Shown here: positions 8,633-17,823 of the stretch, one piece after another
Layout: every line of letters starts with the position of its first letter
Position numbering within the stretch: the stretch's first letter is position 1
Assembly: GCA_965215345.1 (NCBI GenBank)
Contig: CBDCDL010000002.1
Location: 3,472,001 to 3,536,000, forward strand
DNA: 64,000 nt
Origin: CATQHW01 sp965215345
GTDB lineage: Bacteria > Spirochaetota > Spirochaetia > SZUA-6 > Bin103
Reading direction: 5' to 3'
The notes under the pieces: generated by a model
The model's input: the letters and a program-made list of their open reading frames with translations, nothing else
The model's database searches: none
What the model was told of the DNA's origin: nothing
Made by a program: the position numbers and the translations under genes

Positions 8633-11017
8633 CTGACGCTGCTGATCGCGGCCGCGGTCGCCTCCTTCGCCGCCCTGGCGTACGAGGCGCTCCTGATCCG
8701 GTTCTTCTCGCTCTCGCAGTGGAACCACCTGACCTTCCTGGTCCTGGGCGTCGCGCTGCTCGGCTTCTCCGCCTCCGGGGTGGTGCTGGCCGTTCTGGTG
8801 TCGCGCGGGCCGCGGGCCGCCGCCGTGCTGCGCCGTCCCGCGGGGATCGCCGTCCTGCTGGCGGGGCTGTCGCTGGCCGTGTCGGGGTCGTTCGCGGCGG
8901 TCCGCGCGATGGAGCTGGACTACTTCCGCATCCCGCTGGAAGTGGGCCAGCTCGCGCTGCTGGCCGTGTCCTTCCTGGTCCTGGCGGTACCGTTCGCGAT
9001 CGCCGGACTGGTGACCGCGCTCGCCTACGCCGACCCGGACATCCCGGCCGGACGCACCTACCTGGCAGCGATGGCCGGCTCCGGGCTGGGCGCCGTCGCG
9101 CCGGTGGGGCTGCTGCCGGCATTCGACATCGCCGGCGCGGTCGCGGCGATCGCGGGGGTTCCCGCGCTCCTGGCCGTCGCCGCCGCGGGGCGGGGCGCCG
9201 GCACGTTCGGGCGCTCGGTGCCGGGAGCGCTCGCCGGCGCCGCGGCAGCAGCGGTAGCGATCGGATCCCTGGCCACCGGCTTGATCGGCGAGGTGACGCC
9301 GTCATCGTACAAGCTCGGCTACCAGGCGCTGCAGTTCCCGGAGACGGAGGTAGTCGAGCGGCGAACCACGATCCGTGGCCGCTACGAGCGGCTGCAGGGG
9401 CCGGCGCTGCGCTTCGCCCCGGGGCTGAGCCTGCGCTGGATGGAACGGCTTCCGCGCCAGGACGCGCTGTTGACCGACGGCGACGCATCGCTGTTCGTCC
9501 CGAGGGACCCTGACCCCCGCTACGCCGGGCATCTGCTCGGCTCGGTCGGTGCGGCGTTGGTGAGCGATGCGCGCAACGCGCTGGTCCTGCAGGCGAGTGG
9601 CGGGACCGCCGTGCCGATCGTGGTTCAGGCGGGCGTGCCGCGGATCACGGTGGTGGATCCGTCGGCGTGGCGTGCGGCGGCGGTGCGGGCCTCGGTCGCC
9701 GAGCTGGGCTGGGACGGACCGGTCTCCGTCCGCCGATCGTCGCTGCGCGGCTTCACGGCCCGCGCCGAGGAGCGTTACGACCTGATCTACCTGGATCACG
9801 CGGGCGCGTCGGTGCCGGGGGTGGAGAGCCTGAGCCGCCAGTTCACGCTTACGACCGATGCGCTGCGCAGCTACCTCGACCGGTTGACCGAGGACGGCGT
9901 GCTGGTGCTGGGGCGCAAGCTGTCGCTGCCGCCGTCCGCCAGCGTGCGCGCGGCAGCCACGGCCATGGCGGCGCTCGCCGGGCGGTCGTCGGAGCCGGAA
10001 CGGCACTTGGCGATGCTCCGCTCGTTCGAGAGCTTCGTGCTGGCCGTGTCGAGGACGCCCCTGTCGGCCGAGCGGCGGGCCGCCGTCCGCTCGTTCGGGG
10101 ACGCGTGGGGCTTCGATCTGGTCTACCTGAGCGACATGCGCAGCGAGGAGGCGAACCGCTTTGCCGTCCTGGTCGAGCCGCATTACCACGCCGCGGTCGC
10201 CGGGCTGATCGCCGCTTACCGGGAGGGGCGAACGGGCGACTGGTTCCGCGCGCAGGTGCTGGACGTGGCGCCACGCCGCGACGGCCGGCCGTTCTTCAGC
10301 CACGTGCTGCGGTGGACGCGCATCGGCGAGCTGGCCGCGGCGCTCGGCGGACGCTGGTTCGGGTTCCTGCTGTCCGCCGAGGTGGTGGTCGCGGCCGTGA
10401 TCGGTATCTCCGCCCTGGCCGCCGCGTTGCTGCTGACTCTGCCGGCCGCGGCAAGGCGCCGGGACGGCCGCATCTCGCCGCACGTGTTCGCCTACTTCCT
10501 GGCGGTAGGGGCCGGCTACATCTGGGCGGAGCTCGCCCTGATCGGGGTGTTCACCCTGCTGGTCGGCGACCCGGTGGTCTCGGTCGTGGTGGTGCTGTCG
10601 GCCATGCTCACCCTGTCGGGCCTGGGCGGGCTGGCGTCGGCGCGCATCGGGATCGAGCGTCTGCCGGTGGTTCTGCTCCTGATCGGTGCGCTACTGGCCG
10701 TGACCGCGCTCACGGCGTTCCCGCTGGTCCGCTGGCTGCTGGCACTGCCGGCGGTGCTCCGCGTCGCCGGCGCCGCGCTCCTGTTGGCCGTAGTGGCGAT
10801 CCCCCTGGGCCTGCCCTTCCCGTCCGGCATGCGCCTGCTCGCCCCGCAGCCGTATGCGACGGCGCGGGCGTGGGCGGCGAACGGCGCCGCGTCCGTGGTC
10901 GGCGCGGCACTGGCGCCCCAGATCGCCTGGGACCTCGGCATCCCGGCGCTCGTCGTGCTCGCTGCTATCGTCTACCTCGGCACGGCCTTGGCCGCACGCC
11001 GGGCCGCGGCACGGTGA
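8633..11017 (+). CDS. Membrane-embedded spermidine-synthase-like protein
   Basis: A multi-pass protein with a central methyltransferase-like domain. The frame is open from the stop at 8618-8620. The family N-terminus ('ASFAALAYEALLIRFFSLSQ') lies upstream of the first standard start (GTG 8780), and no ATG, GTG or TTG occurs in between, so a CTG at 8633 (8 bp after the pcm stop) is the best candidate. About five TM helices (residues 1-210) are followed by a soluble fold with 'ITVVDPSAW' and 'YDLIYLDHAGASVPG', then about seven more TM helices. The GGGDG motif of true aminopropyltransferases is replaced by 'QASGGTAVP', so polyamine synthesis is doubtful. Confidence 0.75.
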   Translation: MTLLIAAAVASFAALAYEALLIRFFSLSQWNHLTFLVLGVALLGFSASGVVLAVLVSRGPRAAAVLRRPAGIAVLLAGLSLAVSGSFAAVRAMELDYFRIPLEVGQLALLAVSFLVLAVPFAIAGLVTALAYADPDIPAGRTYLAAMAGSGLGAVAPVGLLPAFDIAGAVAAIAGVPALLAVAAAGRGAGTFGRSVPGALAGAAAAAVAIGSLATGLIGEVTPSSYKLGYQALQFPETEVVERRTTIRGRYERLQGPALRFAPGLSLRWMERLPRQDALLTDGDASLFVPRDPDPRYAGHLLGSVGAALVSDARNALVLQASGGTAVPIVVQAGVPRITVVDPSAWRAAAVRASVAELGWDGPVSVRRSSLRGFTARAEERYDLIYLDHAGASVPGVESLSRQFTLTTDALRSYLDRLTEDGVLVLGRKLSLPPSASVRAAATAMAALAGRSSEPERHLAMLRSFESFVLAVSRTPLSAERRAAVRSFGDAWGFDLVYLSDMRSEEANRFAVLVEPHYHAAVAGLIAAYREGRTGDWFRAQVLDVAPRRDGRPFFSHVLRWTRIGELAAALGGRWFGFLLSAEVVVAAVIGISALAAALLLTLPAAARRRDGRISPHVFAYFLAVGAGYIWAELALIGVFTLLVGDPVVSVVVVLSAMLTLSGLGGLASARIGIERLPVVLLLIGALLAVTALTAFPLVRWLLALPAVLRVAGAALLLAVVAIPLGLPFPSGMRLLAPQPYATARAWAANGAASVVGAALAPQIAWDLGIPALVVLAAIVYLGTALAARRAAAR

Positions 11018-11204
11018 TCGCGTCCCGTTTCGGCGCCGATACAGGACATGTCGAAGAAGCTACGCCATCGCCGATGGATCTCGGAGCGCCGGTCAAAGGG
11101 ACGGCCGGCGCCGTCGCCATGGAGCAGGTGAGCACGATCGATCCAGACACGGCGCACTGGTCACCTCCGCGATCTTGCGATCTCCTCTTCAGGCGAATCG
11201 TGCA

Positions 11205-11325
11205 GCCCGGTCAGGCGCTCCCCAGGTAGTCCTCGTACCAACCTGACTGAGGCTCAGCCCCATGGCCGAGAGCCGGACTTGACGGGCTGCGGCGACCACC
11301 TGATGTGGGTCCAGTTACGAGCGGT
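11205..11325 (-). pseudogene. Relic of the RHH-type antitoxin gene
   Basis: On the minus strand the segment reads 'LDPHQVVAAARQVRLSAMGLSLSQ', then after a one-base shift 'YEDYLGSA'. This matches the intact antitoxin at 13125-13367 ('LDAKVVAEARKSAAAMRLSL', 'NQAVRDYL') residue by residue. At DNA level blocks such as GAGGCTCAGCC-CATGGC align with GAGACTCAGCCTCATGGC. The start and C-terminal half are missing. It is a diverged, dead paralogue. Confidence 0.65.
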
Positions 11326-12507
11326 GACAACTTCGCTTTGCACAGGTGCGACAGTCGATACGTGACGACGCGGACCCGCCCTGATTCCCGCCTGTGGCAG
11401 CTCCTGTCGCGACTCAGGCTCTGCAGCCGAGCCTCTTGCAGGACACGCGCTGCGGTCCGGTCGCTTGGCGTCGTCCGCGCCATAGTCGGATGACAAGGCC
11501 GTATCGCCTGCATGAGTACCATCGGCGTCCACATTATACGGCGCCGGCGTCGAGCGAGCATGCGCATTGTAGCTTTCCGGCGATGCCGGTATCGGCCGCA
11601 AGCAGTGCACGGGCCAGATATTCGGCGACGTCGCGTTTTCGGGGGCTTGGTCGACGTGGCGCCGTGCGCGATGACCCAAGCTCCACGGTGGCGATCTGGA
11701 AGCGGCCATCTTTTGGCACTGGTGCTGGAGCGCCGTGTCGGCCGACTTCTGCCTGCCCAGTCGACATGCGGTCAACCCTAGCGGTCTAATCAAACTAGAC
11801 CCCGATCTTTTACCAGGTGCTAAACGGCGTTGCGTTGGCATACGCGCGCGTGCTGCACGTACCCGTCGTTTCCAGTCGCCCTTGTGGCTCCCACGTACCA
11901 AACGTCAAACTAGACCATCCGTATCTTTCTTGCGTCGTGCCTATTCTGTGCCGTGACGCGCCCAATCGTAATGCGGTTCGTGCCGTAGCAGTGGAGCGTC
12001 TCGACTCCAGGGCGGTAACGTGTCTGAACCGTCGCGATCGCAGTTGAGCTTCGGGATCTCGCCCCAGCTTCGCGGCTTTGACCGAGGCATCAAGACACCG
12101 GATGCCATAGGGGCGAAACAGCTTCCGAGAGCATTACGCACGCCCGCACCGCCGGCGATCACGTTTTGAACACCGTCCTGCTGGTACCATGCTTGTCTTA
12201 TGGCCACCCACAGCCAGTCGCTGCCTATTGCGCCTGACTACGGACTATCCGCTGCGATGAGCCTGCTCGCCTCCGGAGACGGTCGCAACGCTCTTGATGG
12301 CGACGCCATGAGCAGTGACCATGAAGGGCGGAAGTTTTGCACTCATCTGTGCCGATGGTACCATGCGCGACGGCAACGCGTTAGCGATGCTGGTACCGAA
12401 CGACTATCCTCTGATCCTGAAACCGTCGGAAGGCCAGTGACGAAGTCTGAGAGTCGCCGATGGCGGCCGCTAACGCTCGATAACAGTTGTGCAACTTGCT
12501 CACAAAA

Positions 12508-12680
12508 GAGCAGGCCGTATTGGCGGAGACAACTCGAGCGTGATATTCATAGACGCATCGGATCCTTGGTTCACGGCGGGCACGCTGCTGACTGGGAAGC
12601 GGCGTATGGTTGAGAACGCCTCGAAATGGTGGACTACCTGCTGATCGAGGTGCCGGAACAGTCGACGACCATGCGGTTGA
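12508..12680 (+). pseudogene. Relic of the ankyrin gene N-terminal region
   Basis: The DNA aligns with 13515-13655 of the intact ankyrin gene. It shares exact blocks GGCCGTATTGGCGGAGA, TGGGAAGCGGCGTA and CTCGAAATGGTGGACTACCT in the same order, separated by small indels and substitutions. Stop codons interrupt every frame. Together with the antitoxin relic it repeats the divergent antitoxin/ankyrin arrangement seen intact at 13.1-14.5 kb. Confidence 0.75.
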
Positions 12681-12722
12681 TATTGAGTCAGAGACGTTCA
12701 CATGCGCGGACGGATATAGACA

Positions 12723-13070
12723 ATGCGAGACTTGCGTGGCATGCGTCCTCAGGGTGATGCCGCCATCAGTTCCGACTTTGTTTGGAAGTTTGAAGACGGC
12801 GACGCCGATCGGTCGACTTACTACCTAGAATGGGACCCGGAACAGCACGAAAATGTAGAGGTGGTCGAAAGATTTAAAGTGGACGAAGCGGGTACCATCA
12901 ATCTACCGATCAAGGAGGGGATCTTCAGGTTGTGGGCCAGAACAGACGAATCGTCGCCATCAGCTCTACCCATAACCGAATTCGAAGACTGGTGGCTTGT
13001 AACCGAACACACGTTGCCGAACCCGCAAATGGAAGCAGGGATACGTACGCTGCCTATCGAGAACTTCTAG
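12723..13070 (+). CDS. Hypothetical protein
   Basis: A 115-residue open frame of acidic, aromatic-rich composition ('SSDFVWKFEDGDADRST', 'YYLEWDPEQHENVEVVERFK', 'FEDWWLVTEHTLPN'). No signal peptide, membrane helix or known motif is recognised. Codon use is less GC-biased than its neighbours, as expected of acquired DNA. It lies just after the ankyrin relic and is convergent with the antitoxin gene at 13125, with a 54-bp gap. It may be a real small gene or a fragment of a longer one. Confidence 0.45.
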   Translation: MRDLRGMRPQGDAAISSDFVWKFEDGDADRSTYYLEWDPEQHENVEVVERFKVDEAGTINLPIKEGIFRLWARTDESSPSALPITEFEDWWLVTEHTLPNPQMEAGIRTLPIENF

Positions 13071-13124
13071 CCCAATTTGACACGAGCGGGTGGATTTCGC
13101 GGGCTGGAGCGATTTCGGCGAATC

Positions 13125-13367
13125 TTATGAGTACACCTCCCGCAGCGCCGCCCAGAAGCCCAACGCGCGCCGTCGGCGCTCGCCAAGCGCGGCCCGACTG
13201 TCAGGCCGCGCCGCCGCAGGTCCAGCAGCATCTCCCGCCATGACGCCTTGCTCTGCAAGGCGGACCAGATAATCCCGCACCGCTTGATTGAGACTCAGCC
13301 TCATGGCTGCAGCGGACTTCCGGGCCTCAGCAACCACCTTGGCGTCCAGTGACAGCGTGAGATTCAT
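13125..13367 (-). CDS. Orphan ribbon-helix-helix-type antitoxin
   Basis: 80 residues from the ATG at 13367 (another in-frame start lies 7 codons upstream). 'MNLTLSLDAKVVAEARKSAA' followed by 'MRLSLNQAVRDYLVRLAEQ' is the strand-helix-helix pattern of VapB-like antitoxins (DUF6364 type), with a basic C-terminal tail for toxin contact. The usual partner would be a PIN toxin directly downstream on the minus strand, but none is found between 12723 and 13124. It is divergent from the ankyrin gene at 13435. Confidence 0.65.
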   Translation of the reverse strand: MNLTLSLDAKVVAEARKSAAAMRLSLNQAVRDYLVRLAEQGVMAGDAAGPAAARPDSRAALGERRRRALGFWAALREVYS

Positions 13368-13434
13368 GTCCACAGGATACGTGCGCACCGTATCGTACCG
13401 TGCAACGTCAACAGTTTAGCATGATGACAGCTCG

Positions 13435-14457
13435 ATGTCGTTACTGACCGGCCGAGCGAGCGACTTTCTTAGAGTCGCCGCAGCGGCCGCGGGACGGGGC
13501 GATCTCGATACGGTAGGGGCCGTATTGGCGGAGAAACCCGCGTGGGTCGGACGCACCGGCTCCCACGGCCGCACCCTGCTGTGGGAAGCGGCGTACCGAG
13601 GACGGCTCGAAATGGTGGACTACCTGCTCGATCGGGGCGCCGACATCGACGCCTGCGGCTGCCACTTCACACCGCTCCTCGTCGAGATCTCCCCGTACTG
13701 CGCGGCGCGATACCGCGGGTACCAGGCCGTGGCGGACCGCCTGATCGAGCGGGGCGCCGCGACAGACATCTACACCGCCGCGTTCCTCGGCGATCGCGAA
13801 GCGGTCGTCGAATACCTGGAACGCGAACCGCGGCTGGCGACGGCGGAGAAGCCGCAGCACGATGCCGGCCTGCGTGCTACCGCGCTGCATTATGCCGTCA
13901 GCGCGCGGCGTCTCGACATCGTAACGACGCTGCTGGCGCGCGGTGCCGACCCGCGGCCGTACAGCCATTGGCTGATCCGGTTTGCGATCTGGCGAGACCG
14001 GGCCGATATCCTCGGCGCGCTCATCGACGGCGGCGCGGACCCGACCCAGGCCGAGGTGCCGCGGTCGGGGGTGTCGGCGGAGATCGCCGCGGTGCTTGCC
14101 GCGCACGGCGCCGGTGTCAGCGTCGACCATGCCGAGGGTGGCTGGCCTCCGCTGGTGTTTCAGGCGCGCGGCGACCGGGGCGGGAACGTCGATCGTGTGC
14201 GCGACCTGCTCGACCGGGGTGCCGACGTCAACGTCAGGAACCACAAGGGGCAGACGGCGCTGCACTGCGCGGCCAAGGCCGGGTTCATGGACATCGTCGC
14301 TTTGCTGCTCGACCGCGGCGCGGACGTGGACGCCACCGACAACGACGGCCGCACCCCGCTCGCCGCGGCCCGGCGCTCGACGGTCAAGGACAAGGCGCGG
14401 CTCGCGGCCGTCATCGAGCTGCTCGAAACTGCCGGCGCCGCCGATTCCACGGAGTGA
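13435..14457 (+). CDS. Ankyrin-repeat protein
   Basis: 340 residues with about eight ankyrin-like units. Well conserved examples are 'GRTLLWEAAYRGRLEMVDYL', 'ATALHYAVSARRLDIVTTL' and 'GQTALHCAAKAGFMDIVALL', ending with 'DGRTPLAAARR'. No signal peptide or membrane helix, so it is probably cytoplasmic or exported by a route not visible here. Its N-terminal coding region exists as a decayed copy at 12508-12680. It is divergent from the antitoxin gene (67 bp apart). Likely role is protein-protein contact; the partner is unknown. Confidence 0.85.
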   Translation: MSLLTGRASDFLRVAAAAAGRGDLDTVGAVLAEKPAWVGRTGSHGRTLLWEAAYRGRLEMVDYLLDRGADIDACGCHFTPLLVEISPYCAARYRGYQAVADRLIERGAATDIYTAAFLGDREAVVEYLEREPRLATAEKPQHDAGLRATALHYAVSARRLDIVTTLLARGADPRPYSHWLIRFAIWRDRADILGALIDGGADPTQAEVPRSGVSAEIAAVLAAHGAGVSVDHAEGGWPPLVFQARGDRGGNVDRVRDLLDRGADVNVRNHKGQTALHCAAKAGFMDIVALLLDRGADVDATDNDGRTPLAAARRSTVKDKARLAAVIELLETAGAADSTE

Positions 14458-14510
14458 GCGCCGGGGGCGGGCTGGCGGCGTCCTGCACAGGATCGTCACC
14501 TGACGGCCGG

Positions 14511-14693
14511 TTACGCGAGAACCTCGAACGCGTTCGTGCGTGTGCGGCCGCAGCGGTAGACCGCGAAGTCGCTGTCGAACGAAATCACGCGCGTGATACC
14601 CAAGCGCTCCATCGGCGCGAAGGAGGTGCGATCCACCAGCGAGAAGTCCTGGTCGGGGAAGCGTTCGCCGATCGACCACGCCGATTCAATCAT
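14511..14693 (-). pseudogene. C-terminal stub of a PIN-domain toxin
   Basis: A 60-codon frame whose sequence 'DFSLVDRTSFAPMERLGITR' and 'VISFDSDFAVYRCGR' matches the last third of VapC-type PIN domains (typically 'D-F-S-x-x-D-x-x-S-F-x-x-M' then 'x-x-F-D-x-H-F'). The first two-thirds, with the N-terminal D and the E, are absent, and a stop lies in frame 24 bp upstream of the apparent ATG. It is a broken toxin wedged between two ankyrin genes; its antitoxin is not adjacent. Confidence 0.65.
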
Positions 14694-14745
14694 TATGGCG
14701 CCATCGTGCCGCTGCCATCACGCTGCCACGGCTCGGATTGACGGC

Positions 14746-15876
14746 TCATCGCTTGAAGCGCCTGGCATCCTTGCGGGCGATCTGAAAGGCGGTCTTGCCG
14801 CTCTTGTTGCGCACGTCGGGGTCGGCGCCGGCCTCCAGGAGCGCCTCGACGGCGGCGACCCTGCCCTCGTAGGTCGCGCGATGCAGGGGCGTGCGGCCCT
14901 TGCGGTCGTGCGTGTTCAAGTCGGCGCCGTGTTCGGCGAGCAGGCGGATCATGGCGGCCCGATCCTGCTCGGCGGCAAGCTGGAGCGGCGCCCGCGCGGC
15001 CTTGTTGAGCGCGTCGAGCGCGGCGCCCGCGGCGATCAGCAGCTCCGCGCACGCCGTCGACCCGGTGCGCGCTGCCCAGTGCAGCGGCGTCATCGCGTAG
15101 GGGTCGGCCGCGTTGACCGCCCCCGAGTCTTCCGCGATCAGCTCCCGCAACCGGGCGGTGTCGTCGCGGGCGCTCGCGGAGCACACGTCGTAGTACGCGC
15201 CGTCGTCGATCAAGATCTGCGCGACCGTCAGCTTGCCCTGCCGGGCGTTGCGGCGCAACTCACCGACGGGGCCTTCGCCCGCGTCCGCCGTCTCGTACCA
15301 GTGGCTGGGCGCGAGCGCCTCCTGCAGCGAGGTGGTGCCGCGCTCGCCGTTGCCCTTGATCGGCAGCTCATGGTGCACGCCGGCTCCGTACTTGAGCAGC
15401 AGCCGGGCGACCTCGGGATACCCTCCCCAGGCGGCCCAGTACATAAGCGGCAGGTTGTCCGGCCAGCCGGTGTGCGGGCGAACCGAGACGCTGGTTGCGT
15501 CGGCCGCTCCCGACTCGAACACCGCGCGCAGCGTATCCGCCGCCGCGGCCCACGCCGCCTCATGCAGGACGTTGTACGCTGTCTGGTCGATCGCCAGCGG
15601 CACGTCGTGGGCAAGCAGGAACGCCGCGGCCGGTCCGCAGCCGCGTTTGCCGATCACGGCCGTCAACAGCGACGAGCCGATCCGTTCCAGCACCGCCGGC
15701 TCGGCCGCCACCGTCTCCTGCATCCGCGCGACGTCGGGCTGGCCATCCCAGCGCTCGGGCGCCGGACCTATCGCCGCGCCGATCAGCTCCTGCTCCGCAG
15801 GCGTGAGGTCCGGCTTCGCCTGTTCGCGCAGGAACCAGTTGCCCCGGAACTCTGCGATCGCTCGCTTGGTGTCCAT
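14746..15876 (-). CDS. Ankyrin-repeat protein
   Basis: 376 residues. Residues 1-80 are a helical region without clear repeats ('TPAEQELIGAAIG'). About nine ankyrin-like units follow, with canonical ones at the C-terminus: 'YAMTPLHWAARTGSTACAEL', 'ARAPLQLAAEQDRAAMIRL', 'GRTPLHRATYEGRVAAVEAL', 'GKTAFQIARKD'. No export signal. The gene runs toward the PIN stub. It belongs to the same ankyrin-rich island as 13435 but is not a close copy of it. Confidence 0.85.
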   Translation of the reverse strand: MDTKRAIAEFRGNWFLREQAKPDLTPAEQELIGAAIGPAPERWDGQPDVARMQETVAAEPAVLERIGSSLLTAVIGKRGCGPAAAFLLAHDVPLAIDQTAYNVLHEAAWAAAADTLRAVFESGAADATSVSVRPHTGWPDNLPLMYWAAWGGYPEVARLLLKYGAGVHHELPIKGNGERGTTSLQEALAPSHWYETADAGEGPVGELRRNARQGKLTVAQILIDDGAYYDVCSASARDDTARLRELIAEDSGAVNAADPYAMTPLHWAARTGSTACAELLIAAGAALDALNKAARAPLQLAAEQDRAAMIRLLAEHGADLNTHDRKGRTPLHRATYEGRVAAVEALLEAGADPDVRNKSGKTAFQIARKDARRFKR

Positions 15877-15957
15877 GGAGCTCTCCTTCAGATCCCGACT
15901 CGCCGTGCCGCCGTGCTCGTGGAGAAACGGGCCGAGCCGAGTCTACACCATGACACC

Positions 15958-16173
15958 ATGATGGCTCGCTTGCCGGAAGAGCCTGACCGCCGGTACGGTG
16001 GCCGGATGCCGTCAGCCAGGCCCGAACGATGGGCGCCGCTCAACCAGAAGCACGAGTTCTTCCGGGCGGTCGGCGCCCTTGATCTCGCACGCGTGCGCGA
16101 CCTGCTGCGCGAGCACCGCGGGAAACGGAGCCAGGAGTTCGGCCCGAGTGCGCCCTCGGCTACTCCCGCGTAA
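15958..16173 (+). pseudogene. Possible N-terminal stub of an ankyrin gene
   Basis: 71 codons from ATGATG at 15958. The end 'HEFFRAVGALDLARVRDLLR' resembles the first capping helix pair of ankyrin proteins, where a short helix is followed by 'D-x-x-x-V-R-x-L-L'. It stops before any full repeat. Divergent from the ankyrin gene at 14746-15876 with about 80 bp between starts. It may be a truncated gene or a small real protein; evidence is thin. Confidence 0.35.
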
Positions 16174-16257
16174 CCGGACCTGCAGGGTAACGTCCCGCTT
16201 CGGCGCGGAGCGGGACGCTCCATCGATGAATCGCGATCCGCGCCAGGGCGCGTCGCG

Positions 16258-16671
16258 TCAGCCGGTGTGGTGGTTGATCATCCAGTTGATGCCGAACTTG
16301 TCCGTGCAGGTGCCGAAGTAGGCGCCCCAGAACTGGTCCTGCATCGGCATGGTCACCTTGCCGCCGTCGGACAGCTTGGCGAACAGCGAGTCCGCTTCCT
16401 CCTTGCTGTCCGGGGCGATCGACAGCGAGAAGTTGTTGCCGGGCGTCAGCGGCGGCCCGAAGGAGGCGCTGTCGCTGCCCATCAGCACGCCGGAGCCGAT
16501 CGGCAGTGACACGTGCATGACCAAGTCCCGCTCCGCCTCGGGAACGTCCTGATCCGGCGGCCCGTCGCCGAAGCGCTGCATGTCCGTGAACTCGCCGCCG
16601 AACACGGAGCGGTAGAACTCGAATGCCTGGCGGCAGTTGTCTTGAAAGGTGAGGTAGGTGTTGATCTGCAT
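16258..16671 (-). CDS. VOC-superfamily (PhnB/glyoxalase-like) protein
   Basis: 137 residues from the ATG at 16671. 'INTYLTFQDNCRQAFEFYRS' and 'VFGGEFTDMQRFGD' begin the first beta-alpha-beta module; 'GNNFSLSIAPDSKEEADSLF', 'LSDGGKVTMPMQDQFWGAYF' and 'DKFGINWMINHH' form the second. This is the PhnB-like VOC pattern, frequent in orphan enzymes of unknown substrate or in resistance-type binding proteins. Single gene; function beyond the fold cannot be assigned. Confidence 0.85.
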   Translation of the reverse strand: MQINTYLTFQDNCRQAFEFYRSVFGGEFTDMQRFGDGPPDQDVPEAERDLVMHVSLPIGSGVLMGSDSASFGPPLTPGNNFSLSIAPDSKEEADSLFAKLSDGGKVTMPMQDQFWGAYFGTCTDKFGINWMINHHTG

Positions 16672-16746
16672 GGCGCCCGCAAGGTATCGCCGTCGACGCC
16701 GTCCGACAATCGTCAAGCGTCTGGCGCGTGACCCACCAGTCCGCGC

Positions 16747-17700
16747 CTATCCCTCCCTGGCCAGCACGAAGTAGTGGCCGGGGTTCCAGGCTTGGCAGAT
16801 CAGGTAGACCTGCCCGTCGCGCTCGTACCAGACGGTGTTGTGGATGTGGTCGGCCAGCTCGACACCCAGGTCCTCCTTGGGGCGGATGGTCGACGCCACC
16901 TCGTAGGTGTGGCCGTCCAGGATGTAGATGGGCGCGGGCCGTCCTTCCTGCGGGTCGTCCAGGCTGCCGACCACGGCGTACCAGCCGTCGCCGTGCTGCC
17001 TGAAGTCGATGCCGCACGGCTTGGAGCCGTCGGGGATGGGATGCGAGGAGTGGAAGTGGCCGTCCAGCCCCATGAGCTGGAAGCGGGAGTGCGGGCGGTC
17101 GGCGATCGACAGGTGGTGGCCGTCGGGCGCGGGTGCGAGGCCGTGCGCGGTCCCGAACAGGCCGTGCGCGTGCGGATCCTCGGTCTTGCCACCGAAGATG
17201 CCCGTGTAGCTGTGGGTCGACGGATCGACCGAAGAGATGTAGTTGGCTCCGTAGCCGTCGGACACGTACAGCGTCCCGTCGGCGAAGGCGGTGTCGGTCG
17301 GCTTGAACTCGAGTTGCTCGTCGCGGTACTCGTCGAACTCGGGCCGCGACAGGATGAAATCGACGGTGCCGTCGAGCCCGACGACGGCGACCTGGGCGTC
17401 GTTGTTGGCCGGCAGCACCAGCCGGCGCTTGCCGTCGAACTCGATGATCTTGGTGCTGTGGAAGTTGAGGGGCGCCAGATCGGACGGCAGCTCGATGATG
17501 TCCTGCGCGCTCAGGTCGGCGCTGATGCGCATGATGCCGCAGCCCGGCATCCCGTAGTAGAGGTAGCCCGAGGCGGCCGTGTCGTCGGCGAAGCCGCCGT
17601 GCAGGTCGACCTCGTGCGGCCGCGCCCGCTCCGGCAGGGTGTACAGGTCGTCGCAGAGTGAGAACCGGAACGGCTCCTGGCCGCTCGTCTTCTTCGCCAT
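16747..17700 (-). CDS. NHL/SMP-30-like six-bladed beta-propeller protein
   Basis: 317 residues from the ATG at 17700, preceded by GGAGA at proper spacing. Repeating units such as 'AFADGTLYVSDGYGANYISS', 'HGLFGTAHGLAPAPDGHHL', 'SIADRPHSRFQLMGLDGHF' and 'KPCGIDFRQHGDGWYAVVG' are the NHL-type blades of six-bladed propellers. Relatives include peptidyl-hydroxyglycine lyase-like and gluconolactonase-like proteins. No signal peptide, so cytoplasmic use is expected. It is monocistronic by spacing; substrate not determinable. Confidence 0.75.
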   Translation of the reverse strand: MAKKTSGQEPFRFSLCDDLYTLPERARPHEVDLHGGFADDTAASGYLYYGMPGCGIMRISADLSAQDIIELPSDLAPLNFHSTKIIEFDGKRRLVLPANNDAQVAVVGLDGTVDFILSRPEFDEYRDEQLEFKPTDTAFADGTLYVSDGYGANYISSVDPSTHSYTGIFGGKTEDPHAHGLFGTAHGLAPAPDGHHLSIADRPHSRFQLMGLDGHFHSSHPIPDGSKPCGIDFRQHGDGWYAVVGSLDDPQEGRPAPIYILDGHTYEVASTIRPKEDLGVELADHIHNTVWYERDGQVYLICQAWNPGHYFVLAREG

Positions 17701-17823
17701 GGGTGGTCTCCTTCCGTGTTGTGCGTCTGGCCGCAGACTACAACATGACGGGCTCGCGCCGACAGGGCGACGCGATGCTCGATCGGCCGGCCGGGCGCAC
17801 CATGGCGCACGCTGCCGCTCCTG

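Larger units (their letters stand above)
11018..12722. other. Decayed, gene-poor stretch
   Basis: About 1.7 kb without a convincing intact gene, of lower GC and many stops. It holds an antitoxin relic (11205-11325) and an ankyrin relic (12508-12680). Two short frames with protein-like composition are worth noting but unproven: 12020-12169 (GTG start after AGGGCGG, 49 codons, 'SFGISPQLRGFDRGIKTPD') and 12321-12440 (39 codons, 'ALICADGTMRDGNALAMLV'). I see no transposase, tRNA or terminal repeats. It looks like an old insertion zone under mutational decay. Confidence 0.6.
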
